NCBI RefSeq assembly: GCF_001894765.1
Contig: NZ_BCWV01000003.1
Coordinates: forward strand, 795,679-859,678
Direction: 5' to 3'
DNA: 64,000 nucleotides
DNA from: Rhodococcoides corynebacterioides NBRC 14404
GTDB taxonomy: Bacteria; Actinomycetota; Actinomycetes; Mycobacteriales; Mycobacteriaceae
Program-made: the position numbers and the translations under genes
Notes under the pieces: generated by a model
What the model saw: only the letters and a program-made list of their open reading frames with translations
What the model was told of the DNA's origin: nothing
Database searches by the model: none
Shown here: positions 18,294 to 29,887 of the stretch, in pieces
How the letters are laid out: each line of letters begins with the position of its first letter
How positions within the stretch are numbered: position 1 is the stretch's first letter

Positions 18294-20656
18294 CCGCCGC
18301 GCCGGAGACCCGGACGGTCGACCTCACCATCGACGGTGTCCCGATCAGCGTGCCGGCCGGCACCCTCGTCATCCGCGCCGCCGAGATGCTGGGGATCACC
18401 GTGCCGCGGTTCTGCGATCACCCGTTGCTCGATCCGGTCGGGGCGTGCCGACAGTGCCTCGTGGATGTCGAGGGGCAGCGAAAGCCGTTGGCCTCCTGCA
18501 CCACCACGGTCAGCGACGGCATGGTCGTCCGTACGCAGCACAGCTCCGAGGTCGCCGAGAAGGCGCAGCGCGGTGTGATGGAACTGCTTCTCATCAATCA
18601 CCCACTGGACTGCCCGATCTGTGACAAGGGCGGTGAGTGTCCGCTGCAGAACCAGGCGATGTCGACCGGCCGCACGGAGTCCCGCTTCACCGAGACCAAA
18701 CGGACGTACCCGAAGCCGATCCCGCTCTCCACCGAGGTCCTGCTCGATCGGGAGCGGTGCGTGCTCTGCGCCCGCTGCACCCGGTTCTCCGAGCAGGTGG
18801 CGGGCGATCCGTTCATCGATCTCCTGGAACGCGGTGCGCTGCAACAGGTCGGCATCTACGGCGCGGAGCCCTTCCGGTCCTACTTCTCGGGCAACACCGT
18901 GCAGATCTGCCCGGTCGGGGCCCTCACCAACACCGCGTACCGGTTCCGGGCGCGGCCCTTCGACCTGGTGTCCACCCCCAGCGCCTGCGAGCACTGCGCC
19001 GGCGGCTGCGCGCAGCGCACGGACCACCGTCGTGGGAAGGTGCTCCGCCGCCTCGCTGGCGACGATCCCGCGGTCAACGAGGAGTGGAACTGCGACAAGG
19101 GCCGATGGGCGTTCGCCTACCTCACCGAGCCCGACCGCCTGACCACGCCGTTGGTGCGCGGTCCGGACGGCGAGCTCGTCTCCGCGTCCTGGCCCGAGGC
19201 GCTGGCCGTCGCCGCACGGGGCCTGGCCGCGGCCGGCGGCGACGCAGGCGTGCTGGTGGGCGGACGATCCACCGTCGAGGACGCCTACGCGTACGCGAAA
19301 TTCGCGCGGGTCGCGCTCGGCACCAACGACGTCGACTTCCGGATGCGCGCGGTCTCGGAGGAGGAGTCGGACTTCCTCGCCGCTCGCGTCGCGGGGCGCG
19401 GGCTGGGGGTCACCTATGCCGACCTCGCCGCCGCGCCGATCGTCCTCCTGCTCGCTCTCGAGCCCGAGGAGGAGAGCCCGATGATCTTCCTCCGCGTGCG
19501 GAAGGCGGTGCGCACCGGTCGAACTCGCGTCGTCACCGTCGCGTCGCACCGGTCGGACGGCGCGCGCAAGTTGTCGGCCGACCTCGTGCAGGCCGTGCCC
19601 GGCGCCGAGGCCGAGGCCCTGCGGACGCTGCCCGACGACGTCCGGGCGCTGCTGGCGATGCCGGGTGCGGTGATCCTGGTGGGCGAGCGCGCCGCCGGTC
19701 GCCCCGGCCTGCCGACCGCGGCGGCCGAGACGGCCGACAGCACCGGGGCGTCGCTGGCCTGGGTCCCCCGTCGGGCCGGCGATCGGGGCGCACTCGACGC
19801 CGGCGCGCTGCCGACTCTGCTGCCCGGTGGGCGGCGGGTGGACGACGACACCGCGCGCCGCACGGTGGCCGAGGCGTGGGGAGTCGGGGACCTGCCGTCG
19901 ACGCCCGGTCGCGACGTCGCCGCGATGGCGGACACGTCGTACGCCGCCCTGGTCCTCGGCGGGGTCGACGCCGCCGACGCACCCGACCCCGATGCCGTCC
20001 GTGACGCGGTGGATCGCGCGGAATTCGTGGTGGCGCTGAACATTCGCCGGTCGGAGCTGACCGATCGTGCCGACGTCGTGTTCCCCGTCGCCGCGGTGAC
20101 GGGGAAGGCCGGCACCTACGTCGACTGGGAGGGCCGGCGCCGAGCGTTCCCCGCGGCACTGCCCACGGCGTCGCTGCTTCCCGACGGCCGCGTGCTCGAC
20201 GCACTGGCGAACGCGATGGGCCACACGCTGGGGACGAGCGATCCGGTGACGACGCTCGCGGAACTCGACCGGCTGGGGTCGGACCCCACGGACCGACCGA
20301 TGGTCGCCCCGGTGTCGCCCCCGCGTGAAGCCGCCGCTGCCGGCACAGCCGTGCTCGACAGCTGGCGGATGCTGCTCGACGGCGGCAGCCTGCAGGACGG
20401 GGAGGACGCCCTCGCCGGGACCGCGCGCACCCCGGTCGTGCGCCTGTCCGAGGCGACGGCCGTCGAGGTGGGCGTCGCCGACGGCGACCCGGTGACGCTG
20501 TCCACCGACCACGGCGCGGTGACGTTCCCGCTCGAGATCGCCGATCTGCCGGACCGCGTGGTGTGGGCGCCGCTGCACGCCCCCGGTGCGGCGCTGCAGG
20601 AGCATCTCGGCGTCGGCCCCGCCGCGACCGTCCGGGTGGCGGGAGGTGCCCGATGA
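18290..20656 (+). CDS. nuoG: NADH-quinone oxidoreductase subunit G
   Basis: A 788-residue iron-sulfur subunit. The N-terminal ferredoxin-like part shows [19 protein letters not shown] (N1b), then [13 protein letters not shown] and [10 protein letters not shown] with a final CPVG (N5 and N4 clusters), and CEHCAGGC with CDKGRWAF further on, as in enzymes with the extra N7-type site. The rest is molybdopterin-oxidoreductase-like but without cofactor chemistry. It is coupled on both sides by ATGA overlaps. Confidence 0.95.
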   Translation: MTAAPETRTVDLTIDGVPISVPAGTLVIRAAEMLGITVPRFCDHPLLDPVGACRQCLVDVEGQRKPLASCTTTVSDGMVVRTQHSSEVAEKAQRGVMELLLINHPLDCPICDKGGECPLQNQAMSTGRTESRFTETKRTYPKPIPLSTEVLLDRERCVLCARCTRFSEQVAGDPFIDLLERGALQQVGIYGAEPFRSYFSGNTVQICPVGALTNTAYRFRARPFDLVSTPSACEHCAGGCAQRTDHRRGKVLRRLAGDDPAVNEEWNCDKGRWAFAYLTEPDRLTTPLVRGPDGELVSASWPEALAVAARGLAAAGGDAGVLVGGRSTVEDAYAYAKFARVALGTNDVDFRMRAVSEEESDFLAARVAGRGLGVTYADLAAAPIVLLLALEPEEESPMIFLRVRKAVRTGRTRVVTVASHRSDGARKLSADLVQAVPGAEAEALRTLPDDVRALLAMPGAVILVGERAAGRPGLPTAAAETADSTGASLAWVPRRAGDRGALDAGALPTLLPGGRRVDDDTARRTVAEAWGVGDLPSTPGRDVAAMADTSYAALVLGGVDAADAPDPDAVRDAVDRAEFVVALNIRRSELTDRADVVFPVAAVTGKAGTYVDWEGRRRAFPAALPTASLLPDGRVLDALANAMGHTLGTSDPVTTLAELDRLGSDPTDRPMVAPVSPPREAAAAGTAVLDSWRMLLDGGSLQDGEDALAGTARTPVVRLSEATAVEVGVADGDPVTLSTDHGAVTFPLEIADLPDRVVWAPLHAPGAALQEHLGVGPAATVRVAGGAR

Positions 20657-21978
20657 CCCCCGAGGCTCCCGATCTGTCGCTGTTCGGCACGGACCCGCTC
20701 TGGCTGGTCGTCGGGAAGGCGCTGGCGGTCTTCGTGTTCCTCGTGCTCACCCCGCTGCTGTGCATCCTGGCCGAGCGCAAGGTCATGGCGTGGATGCAGA
20801 TGCGGGTGGGGCCGAACCGCACCGGCCCCTTCGGGCTGTTGCAGTCCCTGGCCGACGGCATCAAGCTCGCGCTGAAGGAAGGGCTGGTGCCGGCCGGCGT
20901 CGATCGCCCGATCTACCTGCTGGCTCCGGTGATCTCGGTGGTCCCGGCCTTCATGGCGTTCGCCGTCATCCCGTTCGGCCCGACGGTGTCGGTGTTCGGT
21001 CACGTCACGCCGCTGCAACTGACGGACATGCCGGTCGCGGTGCTGTACGTGCTCGCGGTGACGTCGATCGGGGTGTACGGCATCGTGCTCGCCGGGTGGT
21101 CGTCGGGCTCCACCTATCCGCTGCTCGGGGCGCTGCGGTCGACTGCGCAGGTGATCTCGTACGAGGTCGCGATGGGGCTGAGCTTCGCGGCGGTGTTCCT
21201 GCTGGCGGGCACCATGTCCACGTCCGGCATCGTCTCCGCCCAGCAGCGCCTGTGGTTCGTGGTGCTGCTGCTGCCGTCGTTCCTGATCTACGTGGTGTCG
21301 ATGGTCGGGGAGACGAACCGAGCACCCTTCGACCTCCCGGAAGCCGAGGGCGAGCTGGTGGGCGGCTTCCACACCGAGTACTCCTCGCTGCGGTTCGCGA
21401 TGTTCATGCTCGCCGAGTACGTCAACATGGTCACCGTCTCCGCTCTGGCCACCACCCTCTTCCTCGGCGGGTGGCGCGCGCCGTTCCCCGTCAGCTGGTG
21501 GGAGGGGGCGAACCAGGGCTGGTGGCCGGTGCTGTGGTTCACCGTCAAGGTCTGGGTGTTCCTCTTCGTCTTCATCTGGCTGCGCAGCACCCTCCCGCGC
21601 CTGCGCTACGACCAGTTCATGGCCTTCGGCTGGAAGGTTCTGATTCCGGCCGCGCTGCTCTGGGTGATGGTGGTCGCCGCGGTGCGCGTGCTGCTGGTGG
21701 ATTCACCCCACGTGCGGCCGGCGACCGTCGCGGCGTCCCTCGCCTTCACCGGCGCTCTGGCTCTGGTGCTCCGCGTCCGGCTGCGCCGAGCGCGACTGCC
21801 CCGGACGGTGGCGCAGTCGGGCACCGCACCACCGGCGTCCGACGGCGAGGGCGGCGGATTCCCGGTGCCGCCCCTGCCGTCTCGGGTCGCCCGCCCCGAC
21901 CCCCGAACACCCGGCCCCCGAACACCCGCCGTTCGCGTCACCGACGCCCGAGAGACGGAGCGAGCAGATGTCCCCTGA
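20653..21978 (+). CDS. nuoH: NADH-quinone oxidoreductase subunit H
   Basis: A 441-residue membrane subunit with about eight helices that forms the quinone-entry channel. The signatures are [21 protein letters not shown], here split as [11 protein letters not shown] and [10 protein letters not shown], and later [20 protein letters not shown]. The last 60 residues are a hydrophilic Pro/Arg-rich tail ([16 protein letters not shown]), longer than in E. coli. Its 3' end overlaps the nuoI start by 11 nt. Confidence 0.96.
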   Translation: MTPEAPDLSLFGTDPLWLVVGKALAVFVFLVLTPLLCILAERKVMAWMQMRVGPNRTGPFGLLQSLADGIKLALKEGLVPAGVDRPIYLLAPVISVVPAFMAFAVIPFGPTVSVFGHVTPLQLTDMPVAVLYVLAVTSIGVYGIVLAGWSSGSTYPLLGALRSTAQVISYEVAMGLSFAAVFLLAGTMSTSGIVSAQQRLWFVVLLLPSFLIYVVSMVGETNRAPFDLPEAEGELVGGFHTEYSSLRFAMFMLAEYVNMVTVSALATTLFLGGWRAPFPVSWWEGANQGWWPVLWFTVKVWVFLFVFIWLRSTLPRLRYDQFMAFGWKVLIPAALLWVMVVAAVRVLLVDSPHVRPATVAASLAFTGALALVLRVRLRRARLPRTVAQSGTAPPASDGEGGGFPVPPLPSRVARPDPRTPGPRTPAVRVTDARETERADVP

Positions 21979-22474
21979 CGGACCCGGCCCACTCGCGGGG
22001 TTCGGTGTGACCTTCTCCACGATGTTCAAGAAGGCGCACACCGAGTCCTACCCGGAGAAGAAGCGGCCCACCGCCACCCGGTACCACGGGCGGCACCAGC
22101 TCAATCGCTACGCGGACGGACTCGAGAAGTGCATCGGGTGCGAGCTCTGCGCCTGGGCGTGCCCGGCCGACGCGATTCACGTCGAGGGCGCGGACAACAC
22201 CGAGGCACAACGCTTCTCGCCCGGCGAGCGGTACGGGCGGGTGTACCAGATCAACTACCTCCGCTGCATCGGGTGCGGCCTCTGCATCGAGGCCTGCCCC
22301 ACCCGCGCGCTGACGATGACCAACGAATACGAGATGGCCGACGACAACCGCGAGGACCTGATCTACGGCAAGGACGAGCTGCTGGCGCCCCTCGCCGACG
22401 GCATGGAGGCACCGCCGCACCCGATGGCCGACGGCGCCACCGACGAGGACTACTACCGCGGGACCGTGCGGTGA
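21968..22474 (+). CDS. nuoI: NADH-quinone oxidoreductase subunit I
   Basis: A 168-residue subunit with two [4Fe-4S] clusters, N6a and N6b. The ligands are in [16 protein letters not shown] and [16 protein letters not shown]. It bridges NuoG-side clusters and N2 in NuoB. The ATG lies within the nuoH 3' end, with GGAGCGAGC just upstream as a ribosome site. The C-terminus overlaps nuoJ (GTGA). Confidence 0.96.
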   Translation: MSPDGPGPLAGFGVTFSTMFKKAHTESYPEKKRPTATRYHGRHQLNRYADGLEKCIGCELCAWACPADAIHVEGADNTEAQRFSPGERYGRVYQINYLRCIGCGLCIEACPTRALTMTNEYEMADDNREDLIYGKDELLAPLADGMEAPPHPMADGATDEDYYRGTVR

Positions 22475-23184
22475 CCGGCGAGGCGGTCGTCTTCTGGATC
22501 CTGGCTCCCCTCACCGTGATCGCTGCGCTCGGCGTGGTGGCGTCCGCGAAGGCGGTGTACTCCGCACTGTTCCTGGCCGCGACGATGGTGATGCTCGCGG
22601 TGTTCTACATCGTGCAGGGTGCCGTCTTCCTCGGCGTGGTGCAGATCGTCGTCTACACCGGTGCCGTGATGATGCTGTTCCTCTTCGTGCTCATGCTCGT
22701 GGGTGTCGACACGTCGGACACCCTCACCGAGAACCTCCGCGGCCATCGCCTCGCGGCCGTGGTGATCGGACTCGGGTTCGGCATCCTCCTGATCGGCGGT
22801 CTGGGCAACGCCTCGCTGACCGGGTTCAGCGGGTTCACGGGCTCCACCGGTGGGGGCGCGGGCGTCGGCACCGTGGAAGCCCTGGCCGAGCTGATCTTCG
22901 TGCGCTACGTCTGGGCGTTCCAGCTGACCGGCGCCCTCCTGATCACCGCGACCATCGGGGCGATGGTGCTGACGCACCGGGACCAGGTGGGCACCGCGAA
23001 GACCCAGAAGCAGTTGTCGCAGGAGCGGTTCCGCCGCGGTGATCGCGTGACGCCGCTGCCGAGCCCCGGCGTCTACGCCCGGCACAACGGCGTGGACCGG
23101 CCGGCGCGACTGCCCGACGGCGCCCCGGCGCCCACGTCCGTCGGACGCCAGTTCCGCAACCCGACCGACGGGAGGCAGCCGTGA
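22471..23184 (+). CDS. nuoJ: NADH-quinone oxidoreductase subunit J
   Basis: A 237-residue membrane subunit with five predicted helices. [25 protein letters not shown] is the conserved helix-3 region (the part [13 protein letters not shown] is nearly invariant). A C-terminal polar extension of about 60 residues (after VLTHRDQVG) is exposed to the cytosol. GTG start coupled to nuoI. Confidence 0.94.
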   Translation: MTGEAVVFWILAPLTVIAALGVVASAKAVYSALFLAATMVMLAVFYIVQGAVFLGVVQIVVYTGAVMMLFLFVLMLVGVDTSDTLTENLRGHRLAAVVIGLGFGILLIGGLGNASLTGFSGFTGSTGGGAGVGTVEALAELIFVRYVWAFQLTGALLITATIGAMVLTHRDQVGTAKTQKQLSQERFRRGDRVTPLPSPGVYARHNGVDRPARLPDGAPAPTSVGRQFRNPTDGRQP

Positions 23185-23480
23185 ATCCCGACCACTATCT
23201 CTACCTCGCCGCGGCGCTGTTCACCATCGGGGCGTCCGGAGTCCTGCTGCGGCGCAACGCCATCGTGGTGTTCATGTGCGTGGAGCTCATGCTCAACGCG
23301 GCCAACCTGGCCTTCGTCACCGTGGCCCGCACCCGCAGCGAGGTCGACGGCCAGGTCTTCGCCTTCTTCACCATGGTGGTCGCGGCCGCCGAGGTGGTGG
23401 TGGGTCTGGCGATCATCATGGCCATCTTCCGATCCCGTCGATCCGTCTCGGTCGACGACGACAGTCTGCTGAAGTTCTGA
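23181..23480 (+). CDS. nuoK: NADH-quinone oxidoreductase subunit K
   Basis: A 99-residue subunit of three helices. The buried glutamates of the proton path are visible in [13 protein letters not shown] and in [16 protein letters not shown]. It is homologous to MrpC. GTG start coupled to nuoJ (GTGA). One base separates it from nuoL. Confidence 0.95.
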   Translation: MNPDHYLYLAAALFTIGASGVLLRRNAIVVFMCVELMLNAANLAFVTVARTRSEVDGQVFAFFTMVVAAAEVVVGLAIIMAIFRSRRSVSVDDDSLLKF

Positions 23481-23481
23481 C

Positions 23482-25398
23482 GTGGGCACCTCGGTCGCCC
23501 TGCTCCCCGGCCTGCCGCTGCTCGGCGCCGCGGCACTCCTGCTCGGCGGTCGTCGGACCGACCGGTGGGGACACGTCGTCGCCACCGCGGTGGTGTTCGC
23601 ATCCTTCGGGCTCGCGGTGGCCGCGTTCGTCACCATGCTGGGTCGGCCGATCGACGAGCGCCGCGTCGGTACCGTCCTGTTCTCCTGGGTCCCCGCCCCC
23701 GAGCTGTCGGTCGACTTCGGCCTGGCCCTCGACCCGCTGTCGATCTGCTTCGTCCTCCTCATCACCGGGGTCGGCGGTCTCGTCCACGTCTACTCCATGG
23801 CCTACATGCGCGACGATCCGCACCGGCGCCGGTTCTTCGCCTACCTGAATCTGTTCGTCGCCGCGATGCTCGTCCTGGTCATGGCCGACAACTTCCTCGG
23901 CCTCTACCTCGGGTGGGAAGGCGTCGGGCTCGCGTCGTACCTGCTCATCGGGTTCTGGTCCCACAAGCCGTCCGCGGCCACCGCCGCGCGCAAGGCCTTC
24001 GTCGTCAACCGGGTCGGGGACATCGGACTGGCCGTCGCCCTCATGATCATGGTCGCCGAGGTGGGGTCGGTCTCCTACGACGCGGTGTTCGCCGCGGTCG
24101 GCACCGAACTCGGCCAGGGCACCACGACGGCGCTCGGACTGCTCCTGCTCCTCGCCGCCTGCGGCAAGTCGGCGCAGGTTCCCCTGCAGTCGTGGCTCGG
24201 TGACGCGATGGAGGGCCCCACCCCGGTGTCCGCCCTGATCCACGCGGCCACGATGGTGACGGCCGGGGTGTACCTCATCGTCCGGTCCGGCGCGATCTTC
24301 GAGGCCGCGCCCGCCGCGCAGACGGCGGTGGTGGCCGTCGGCGCGGTGACGCTGCTGGTCGGCGCGATCATCGGCTGCGCCAAGGACGACATCAAGAAGG
24401 CGCTCGCGGCGTCGACGATGAGCCAGATCGGCTACATGGTGCTCGCCGCCGGACTCGGTCCCGCCGGATATGCCGTCGCGATCATGCACCTGCTGACGCA
24501 CGGCTTCTTCAAGGCGGGCCTGTTCCTCGGCGCCGGTTCGGTGATGCACGCGATGAACGACGAGACCGACATGCGGCGCTACGGCGGACTCGCGCGCGTC
24601 CTCCCCGTCACCGCCGTCACGTTCGGCCTGGCCTATCTCGCCATCATCGGCGTGCCCCCGTTCGCGGGGTTCTGGTCGAAGGACGGCATCATCGAGGCCG
24701 CGTTGGACGAGGGCGGGGTGCGCGGCGTCCTCCTCGGCGCCGCCACCGTTCTCGGCGCCGGCATCACGGCGTTCTACATGACGCGAGTCATGATCCTCAC
24801 CTTCGGCGGCCGAGCCCGCTGGAACGCCGACGAGGTGCACCCTCACGAGGCTCCCGCCTCTGTGCACCCCCACGAGGCTCCCGCCTCGATGACCGCGCCG
24901 ATGGCGATCCTCGCGATCGGGTCCGTCGGCGCCGGAGCCGTTCTGGCCGTCGGGGATCGGCTCTCGGAGTGGCTGGCCCCGGTGGTCGGCGAGCACGAGC
25001 CCGCACACCTCGTCCCCGTCTGGATGGTGACGACCGTCGTCCTTCTCACCGTGGCGGTCGGCGTCGGTCTCGCCGTCCGCCAGTACGCCCGCCGCGACGT
25101 CCCGCTCGTTGCCCCGACGGGGAGCCGTCTCACCCGCGCCGCCCGTCGCGATCTCTACGGTGACGACCTCAACGAGGCGATCGCCATGCGCCCCGGTCAG
25201 CGGCTCACGGCCGGCATCGTCCGCCTCGACGAGGTCGGTGTGGACGGCGCGGTCGGTGCCGTGGCGACCACCGTGCGCGCCGCCTCGGACCGACTTCGGC
25301 TGCTGCAGAACGGATTCGTCCGCACCTACGCCCTGTCGATGTTCGGCGGCGCCGTCCTGGTCCTCGCCGTCACGCTCGCACTCGGATCGGGGTCCTGA
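23482..25398 (+). CDS. nuoL: NADH-quinone oxidoreductase subunit L
   Basis: A 638-residue antiporter-like proton-pumping subunit. Landmarks are [17 protein letters not shown] (essential Glu), [31 protein letters not shown] (shown here as [18 protein letters not shown] and [13 protein letters not shown]) and [17 protein letters not shown]. The C-terminal part gives the lateral helix and last helix. A nine-residue tandem duplication (VHPHEAPAS twice, near residue 452) lies in a loop before helix 13. GTG start. Confidence 0.96.
   Translation: MGTSVALLPGLPLLGAAALLLGGRRTDRWGHVVATAVVFASFGLAVAAFVTMLGRPIDERRVGTVLFSWVPAPELSVDFGLALDPLSICFVLLITGVGGLVHVYSMAYMRDDPHRRRFFAYLNLFVAAMLVLVMADNFLGLYLGWEGVGLASYLLIGFWSHKPSAATAARKAFVVNRVGDIGLAVALMIMVAEVGSVSYDAVFAAVGTELGQGTTTALGLLLLLAACGKSAQVPLQSWLGDAMEGPTPVSALIHAATMVTAGVYLIVRSGAIFEAAPAAQTAVVAVGAVTLLVGAIIGCAKDDIKKALAASTMSQIGYMVLAAGLGPAGYAVAIMHLLTHGFFKAGLFLGAGSVMHAMNDETDMRRYGGLARVLPVTAVTFGLAYLAIIGVPPFAGFWSKDGIIEAALDEGGVRGVLLGAATVLGAGITAFYMTRVMILTFGGRARWNADEVHPHEAPASVHPHEAPASMTAPMAILAIGSVGAGAVLAVGDRLSEWLAPVVGEHEPAHLVPVWMVTTVVLLTVAVGVGLAVRQYARRDVPLVAPTGSRLTRAARRDLYGDDLNEAIAMRPGQRLTAGIVRLDEVGVDGAVGAVATTVRAASDRLRLLQNGFVRTYALSMFGGAVLVLAVTLALGSGS
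24835..24888 (+). repeat. 27-bp in-frame tandem duplication inside nuoL
   Basis: Two adjacent copies (24835-24861 and 24862-24888) encode VHPHEAPAS twice. The copies differ by only two silent bases, so the duplication is recent. It lies in a hydrophilic loop. Confidence 0.85.
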
Positions 25399-25399
25399 C

Positions 25400-26947
25400 A
25401 TGCTGACCGCTCTCTGGGTCCTGCCCCTGCTCGGCGCCGCGGGCGCCCTGATCGTCCCGCGCGGGTCCGCCGGCGCCGCCCGGGTCGTCGCGTTGGCCTT
25501 CTCCCTCGCCGCGCTCGCGCTGTCCGCGGTGGTCGCCGTGCGCTTCGTTCCCGGCGCCATGGGTTACCAGTTCGTCGAATCCGCCACCTGGATCCCGCGA
25601 TTCGGTGCCGGGTACGTCCTCGGTGTCGACGGCGTCGCACTGACCCTGGTGCTGCTGACGACGGTCCTGGTGCCGCTGCTGCTGCTCGCCGGGTGGCGGG
25701 ACGTCGCGCCGACGAACGGAGAACACGGCGCGGTGTCCCGCCGCCCGCACACCTACGTGGCGCTGATCCTCGTGGTCGAGTCGATGGTGCTGGTCTCGCT
25801 GCTCTCCCTCGACATCCTGCTGTTCTACGTGTTCTTCGAGGCCATGCTCGTGCCGATGTACTTCCTCATCGGCGGCTTCGGTCCGCGAGTCGGCGCCGCA
25901 CGGGCCGCCGCGGTGAAGTTCCTGCTCTACAACCTCGCCGGTGGCCTGGTGATGCTCGCGGCGGTCATCGGCCTGTACGCGGTCACCGCCGCCGAGGGGT
26001 CACCGTTCTCGGCCGGGACCTTCGACGTGCGCGCGATCGCCGACGCCGCCGCCACCGGCGATCTCGGCGCGAGTCCCGCCGTGATCAACGCCCTCTTCCT
26101 CGGCTTCCTGGTCGCCTTCGCGGTCAAGGCGCCGCTCTGGCCGCTGCACACCTGGCTGCCGGGTGCGGCCGTCGAATCCACCCCGGCCACTGCGGTTCTC
26201 ATGATGGCGATCGTCGACAAGGTGGGGACGTTCGGCATGCTGCGCTACTGCCTGCAACTCTTCCCCGACGCGTCGGCCATGTTCGCGCCGTGGATCGTCG
26301 GGCTCGCGGTGATCGGCATCGTCTACGGGGCGATTCTCGCGATCGGCTCGACGGACATGATGCGCCTCATCGCCTACACGTCGATCTCGCACTTCGGGTT
26401 CATCGTGCTCGGCATCTTCGCCCTCACCGCACAGGCCCAGGCCGGGTCGACGCTGTACATGCTCAATCACGGCATCGCCACGGCCGCACTGTTCCTCGTG
26501 GCCGGCTTCCTGGTCGCCCGCCGGGGCACCGCCGAGATCGCCGAGTACGCCGGCGTCGGCCGCACGGCGCCCGTCCTGGCCGGCACGTTCCTCGTCGCCG
26601 GCCTGGCCACCCTGTCGCTGCCGGGACTCGCCCCGTTCGTCAGCGAATTCCTGGTCCTGGTGGGCACCTACGCGCGGTACGAGGCCGCCGCGGTCGTCGC
26701 CGCCGTCGCGCTGGTCCTGTCCGCGGTGTACATCCTGTGGCTGTACCAACGGGTCATGACGGGACCGACCACCGAGGCCGACCGGCGCATCCGAGACCTG
26801 GTCCCCCGCGAACTCGTCGTCGTCGCACCACTTCTCGTGCTCGTGATCGGACTCGGGGTCTACCCCAAGCCGATGCTCGACGTCATCACCCCCGCCGTGG
26901 ACCGCACCTCGGTCCAGCCGGCCGAGCAAGGAGTGGCAGCACCGTGA
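25400..26947 (+). CDS. nuoM: NADH-quinone oxidoreductase subunit M
   Basis: A 515-residue antiporter-like subunit, the middle proton pump of the membrane arm. Markers are FYVFFEAMLVPMYFLIGGFG (Glu of helix 5), KAPLWPLHTWLPGAAVESTP and SHFGFIVLGIFALT. The ATG at 25400 lies one base after the nuoL stop and is coupled to nuoN by GTGA at its end. Length is normal for the family. Confidence 0.96.
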   Translation: MLTALWVLPLLGAAGALIVPRGSAGAARVVALAFSLAALALSAVVAVRFVPGAMGYQFVESATWIPRFGAGYVLGVDGVALTLVLLTTVLVPLLLLAGWRDVAPTNGEHGAVSRRPHTYVALILVVESMVLVSLLSLDILLFYVFFEAMLVPMYFLIGGFGPRVGAARAAAVKFLLYNLAGGLVMLAAVIGLYAVTAAEGSPFSAGTFDVRAIADAAATGDLGASPAVINALFLGFLVAFAVKAPLWPLHTWLPGAAVESTPATAVLMMAIVDKVGTFGMLRYCLQLFPDASAMFAPWIVGLAVIGIVYGAILAIGSTDMMRLIAYTSISHFGFIVLGIFALTAQAQAGSTLYMLNHGIATAALFLVAGFLVARRGTAEIAEYAGVGRTAPVLAGTFLVAGLATLSLPGLAPFVSEFLVLVGTYARYEAAAVVAAVALVLSAVYILWLYQRVMTGPTTEADRRIRDLVPRELVVVAPLLVLVIGLGVYPKPMLDVITPAVDRTSVQPAEQGVAAP

Positions 26948-28488
26948 CCGTTCCGACTCCGTCCGTCGAGTACGCCCTGCTGTCCCCCATGATCATCGTG
27001 CTCGCCGCCGCCGTCGTCGCGGTGCTCGTCGAGGCCTTCGTGCCGGCCGAGGCGCGGCGCCGAACCCAGCTCGTCCTCTCCCTCGGCGCTCTCGCCGCGG
27101 CGCTCGCGGCCATCGTGGGACTGGCCGGGGCGCAGGACGTCGTCGTCGCGGGGGCACTCGCCGTGGACGGCGTCACGCTGGTCCTGCAGGGCATCGTCGT
27201 GGTGGTCACCGCCGGTGCCGTTGCACTGGTCGCTCACCGGACCGTCGACCACCCGGAAGCCGAACGGGTGGACGCGTTCACCCCGCAGGCGTCCGTCGTT
27301 CCCGGCAGTCTCGCGGAGGCGCGCGCGGTGACCGCCCGCGTCACCCGCACCGAGGTCTATCCGCTCACCCTGTTCGCCGCCGGCGGGATGATGGTCCTGC
27401 CCGCCTCGGCCGATCTGCTGACGATGTTCGTGGCCCTCGAGGTGCTCTCGCTGCCGCTCTACCTGCTCTGCGGACTGGCCCGACGGCGCCGGCTGCTCTC
27501 CCAGGAGGCATCGCTCAAGTACTTCCTGCTCGGGGCGTTCTCGTCGGCGTTCTTCCTCTTCGGTGTGGCGCTGCTCTACGGGTACGCGGGCACCGTCGAT
27601 CTGTCGGGCATCGCCGAGGCGAGTGCCACCGGATCCGCGACCGACCCGCTGCTCGGCGTCATGGGGGTCGGGCTCGTCGCCGTCGGGCTGCTGTTCAAAG
27701 TCGGTGCAGTGCCGTTCCATTCGTGGGTTCCCGACGTCTACCAGGGCGCGCCGGTTCCCGTCACCGCGTTCATGGCGGCGGCCACCAAGGTGGCGGCGTT
27801 CGGTGCCCTCGTCCGCGTTCTCGTGGTCGCCGCACCCGCACTCGAGGACCAGGTCCGGCCGATGCTGTGGGCGGTGGCCATCGTGACGATGGTGGTGGGC
27901 GCCGTCGTCGCCGTCACCCAGACCGACGTGGTGCGCATGCTGGCCTACTCGTCCGTCGCGCACGCGGGGTTCCTGCTCACCGGCGTCGTCGCCGGGGACG
28001 CGGGCATCGCCGCGACGCTGTTCTACCTGGCGGCGTACGCCGTCAGCACGCTCGGCGCGTTCGCCGTGGTGTGCGCCGTCCGCGACGACGGCGGCCCGGC
28101 CACCACCCTGTCCCGCTGGGCGGGCCTCGGCAGCCGATCCCCGCTGCTCGCGGGAGCGTTCGCCCTGTTCCTGCTGGCCTTCGCCGGAATCCCGCTCACC
28201 AGCGGATTCACCAGCAAGTTCGCGGTGTTCGAGGCCGCCCTGTCGGAAGGCGGTGCTGCGCTCGTGGTGATCGGCGTGCTGTCGAGCGCCGTCGCCGCGT
28301 CGTTCTACGTGCGGGTCATCGTGGTGCTGTTCTTCACCCCGGCGGAGGGGTCCCCGCCCACCGTCGACGCCGGCCCGGGGGTCACCGTGGTCGTGAGCGC
28401 GGCCGCCGCCGTCACCCTCGCCCTCGGCGTCGTCCCGCAGCCCCTGTTCGACCTCGTCGATCGCGCGGCGGCACTGCTCGCGAGGTGA
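26944..28488 (+). CDS. nuoN: NADH-quinone oxidoreductase subunit N
   Basis: A 514-residue antiporter-like subunit, last gene of the nuo operon. FVALEVLSLPLYLLCGLAR contains the conserved glutamate, KVGAVPFHSWVPDVYQGAP the helix-7 lysine region, and YSSVAHAGFLLTGV helix 8. The GTG start overlaps the nuoM stop. A polar insertion near residues 95-125 (HPEAERVDAFTPQ) is usual for actinobacteria. Confidence 0.95.
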   Translation: MTVPTPSVEYALLSPMIIVLAAAVVAVLVEAFVPAEARRRTQLVLSLGALAAALAAIVGLAGAQDVVVAGALAVDGVTLVLQGIVVVVTAGAVALVAHRTVDHPEAERVDAFTPQASVVPGSLAEARAVTARVTRTEVYPLTLFAAGGMMVLPASADLLTMFVALEVLSLPLYLLCGLARRRRLLSQEASLKYFLLGAFSSAFFLFGVALLYGYAGTVDLSGIAEASATGSATDPLLGVMGVGLVAVGLLFKVGAVPFHSWVPDVYQGAPVPVTAFMAAATKVAAFGALVRVLVVAAPALEDQVRPMLWAVAIVTMVVGAVVAVTQTDVVRMLAYSSVAHAGFLLTGVVAGDAGIAATLFYLAAYAVSTLGAFAVVCAVRDDGGPATTLSRWAGLGSRSPLLAGAFALFLLAFAGIPLTSGFTSKFAVFEAALSEGGAALVVIGVLSSAVAASFYVRVIVVLFFTPAEGSPPTVDAGPGVTVVVSAAAAVTLALGVVPQPLFDLVDRAAALLAR

Positions 28489-28501
28489 CAGGCTGCCGAT
28501 C

Positions 28502-29887
28502 ATGACCGTTCCACCGCCGCACCGCGACCGGTACGACACGACCGCGCTGCGCGCCGCCTTCGCCGCCCGGCTGTCCGTGCTCTACGGCCGGGAGGTGCCC
28601 GCCTACACGACGCTGGTCGACGTGGCCCGCGAGGTCAACGCCGACGTCCTGTCGGCACGCGGCCCGCAGGCGCAGCGGCTCGGGTCCGTCGAGCGGGTGA
28701 CGGCCGAGCGGCACGGGGCGATCCGCGTGGGGACACCCGCGGAACTCGCCGCCGTGGCCGGCGTCTTCGGCGCCCTCGGGATGGTTCCGGTGGGGTTCTA
28801 CGACCTGCGCGAGACGGCCGCGGCGGTGCCGGTGGTCTCCACCGCGTTCCGCCCCGTGGATCGAGACGAGCTGGCTCGCAACCCGTTCCGGGTGTTCACC
28901 TCACTGCTCGTCGTCGACGACCGGCGGTTCTTCACGGCCGACCTCGCCGCCCGTCTCCGCGAGTTCCTCTCCCGCCGAACACTGTTCCCGCCGGCACTGC
29001 TCGCCCTCGCGGACCGTGCGACCCGCGAGGGCGGGTTGGACGCGGACGACGCCGAGGCATTCCTGTCCGCCGCCACCGCCGCGTTCGCACTCTCCCCGGA
29101 GCCGGTCGATCGCAGCTGGTATGCCGAACTCTCCCGCGTCTCCTCGGTGGCCGCCGACATCGGGGGCGTCACCAGCACGCACATCAACCACCTCACACCC
29201 CGCGTGCTCGACATCGACGAGCTGTACGCGCGCATGCAGGCGCGCGGAATCGAGATGATCGACGAGATTCAGGGCCCGCCGCGCTGGGGTGGGCCGGACC
29301 TGCTGTTGCGCCAGACGTCCTTCCGCGCGCTGGCCGAGCCGCGGCGCTTCCGTGAACCGGACGGGCGCATCTCCGACGACACGCTCCGGGTGCGCTTCGG
29401 CGAGGTGGAGGCCCGTGGCCTGGCCGCGACACCGCGCGGACGGGCGCTCTACGACCGCCTGCTGACCGAACCCGGTGACGCCACGGCGAACTGGCGCGCT
29501 GCCGCCCCCGCCACCGAACGCGGCATGCTCGACGCCGACCTCGCCTACTTCACCCTCGCGCCCGGATCGGAGCGGCCGGACGGGCCCGTCCCGACCACCG
29601 TCGCGGAGCTCCTCGACGGTGGATGGGCCGTCGCCACGCCCGTCGTCTACGAGGACTTCCTCCCCGCGTCGGCCGCCGGGATCTTCCGCTCCAACCTCAC
29701 CGGCGACAGCAGTCGCGACGACGAATCCGACGGCGCGGCCGTCGATCTCGCGTGGCTCGAAGGTGCTGCCGGTCGGCCGATCCACGACCCCTACGTGCTG
29801 TACGACGCCGAGCGCGCCGCCTCGCTCGACGCCGTCACCGCGCACTGGGGGCTGCCGACCATCCCGGCTCTGCCGGGAGATCGGTAG
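28502..29887 (+). CDS. 2-oxoadipate dioxygenase/decarboxylase (HglS/YdcJ, DUF1338)
   Basis: A 461-residue Fe(II) enzyme of the VOC-related DUF1338 family. Pseudomonas HglS converts 2-oxoadipate to D-2-hydroxyglutarate in D-lysine catabolism. The metal ligands align as His71 (AERHGAIRVG), His227 (STHINHLTPR) and Glu301 (RFGEVEARG). Arg75 corresponds to the substrate arginine. The length fits. The gene lies 13 bp after nuoN. A weak -10-like CAGGCT sits 7 nt before the ATG, so it may be transcribed alone as a leaderless mRNA or by read-through. No other lysine-degradation gene is nearby. Confidence 0.85.
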   Translation: MTVPPPHRDRYDTTALRAAFAARLSVLYGREVPAYTTLVDVAREVNADVLSARGPQAQRLGSVERVTAERHGAIRVGTPAELAAVAGVFGALGMVPVGFYDLRETAAAVPVVSTAFRPVDRDELARNPFRVFTSLLVVDDRRFFTADLAARLREFLSRRTLFPPALLALADRATREGGLDADDAEAFLSAATAAFALSPEPVDRSWYAELSRVSSVAADIGGVTSTHINHLTPRVLDIDELYARMQARGIEMIDEIQGPPRWGGPDLLLRQTSFRALAEPRRFREPDGRISDDTLRVRFGEVEARGLAATPRGRALYDRLLTEPGDATANWRAAAPATERGMLDADLAYFTLAPGSERPDGPVPTTVAELLDGGWAVATPVVYEDFLPASAAGIFRSNLTGDSSRDDESDGAAVDLAWLEGAAGRPIHDPYVLYDAERAASLDAVTAHWGLPTIPALPGDR

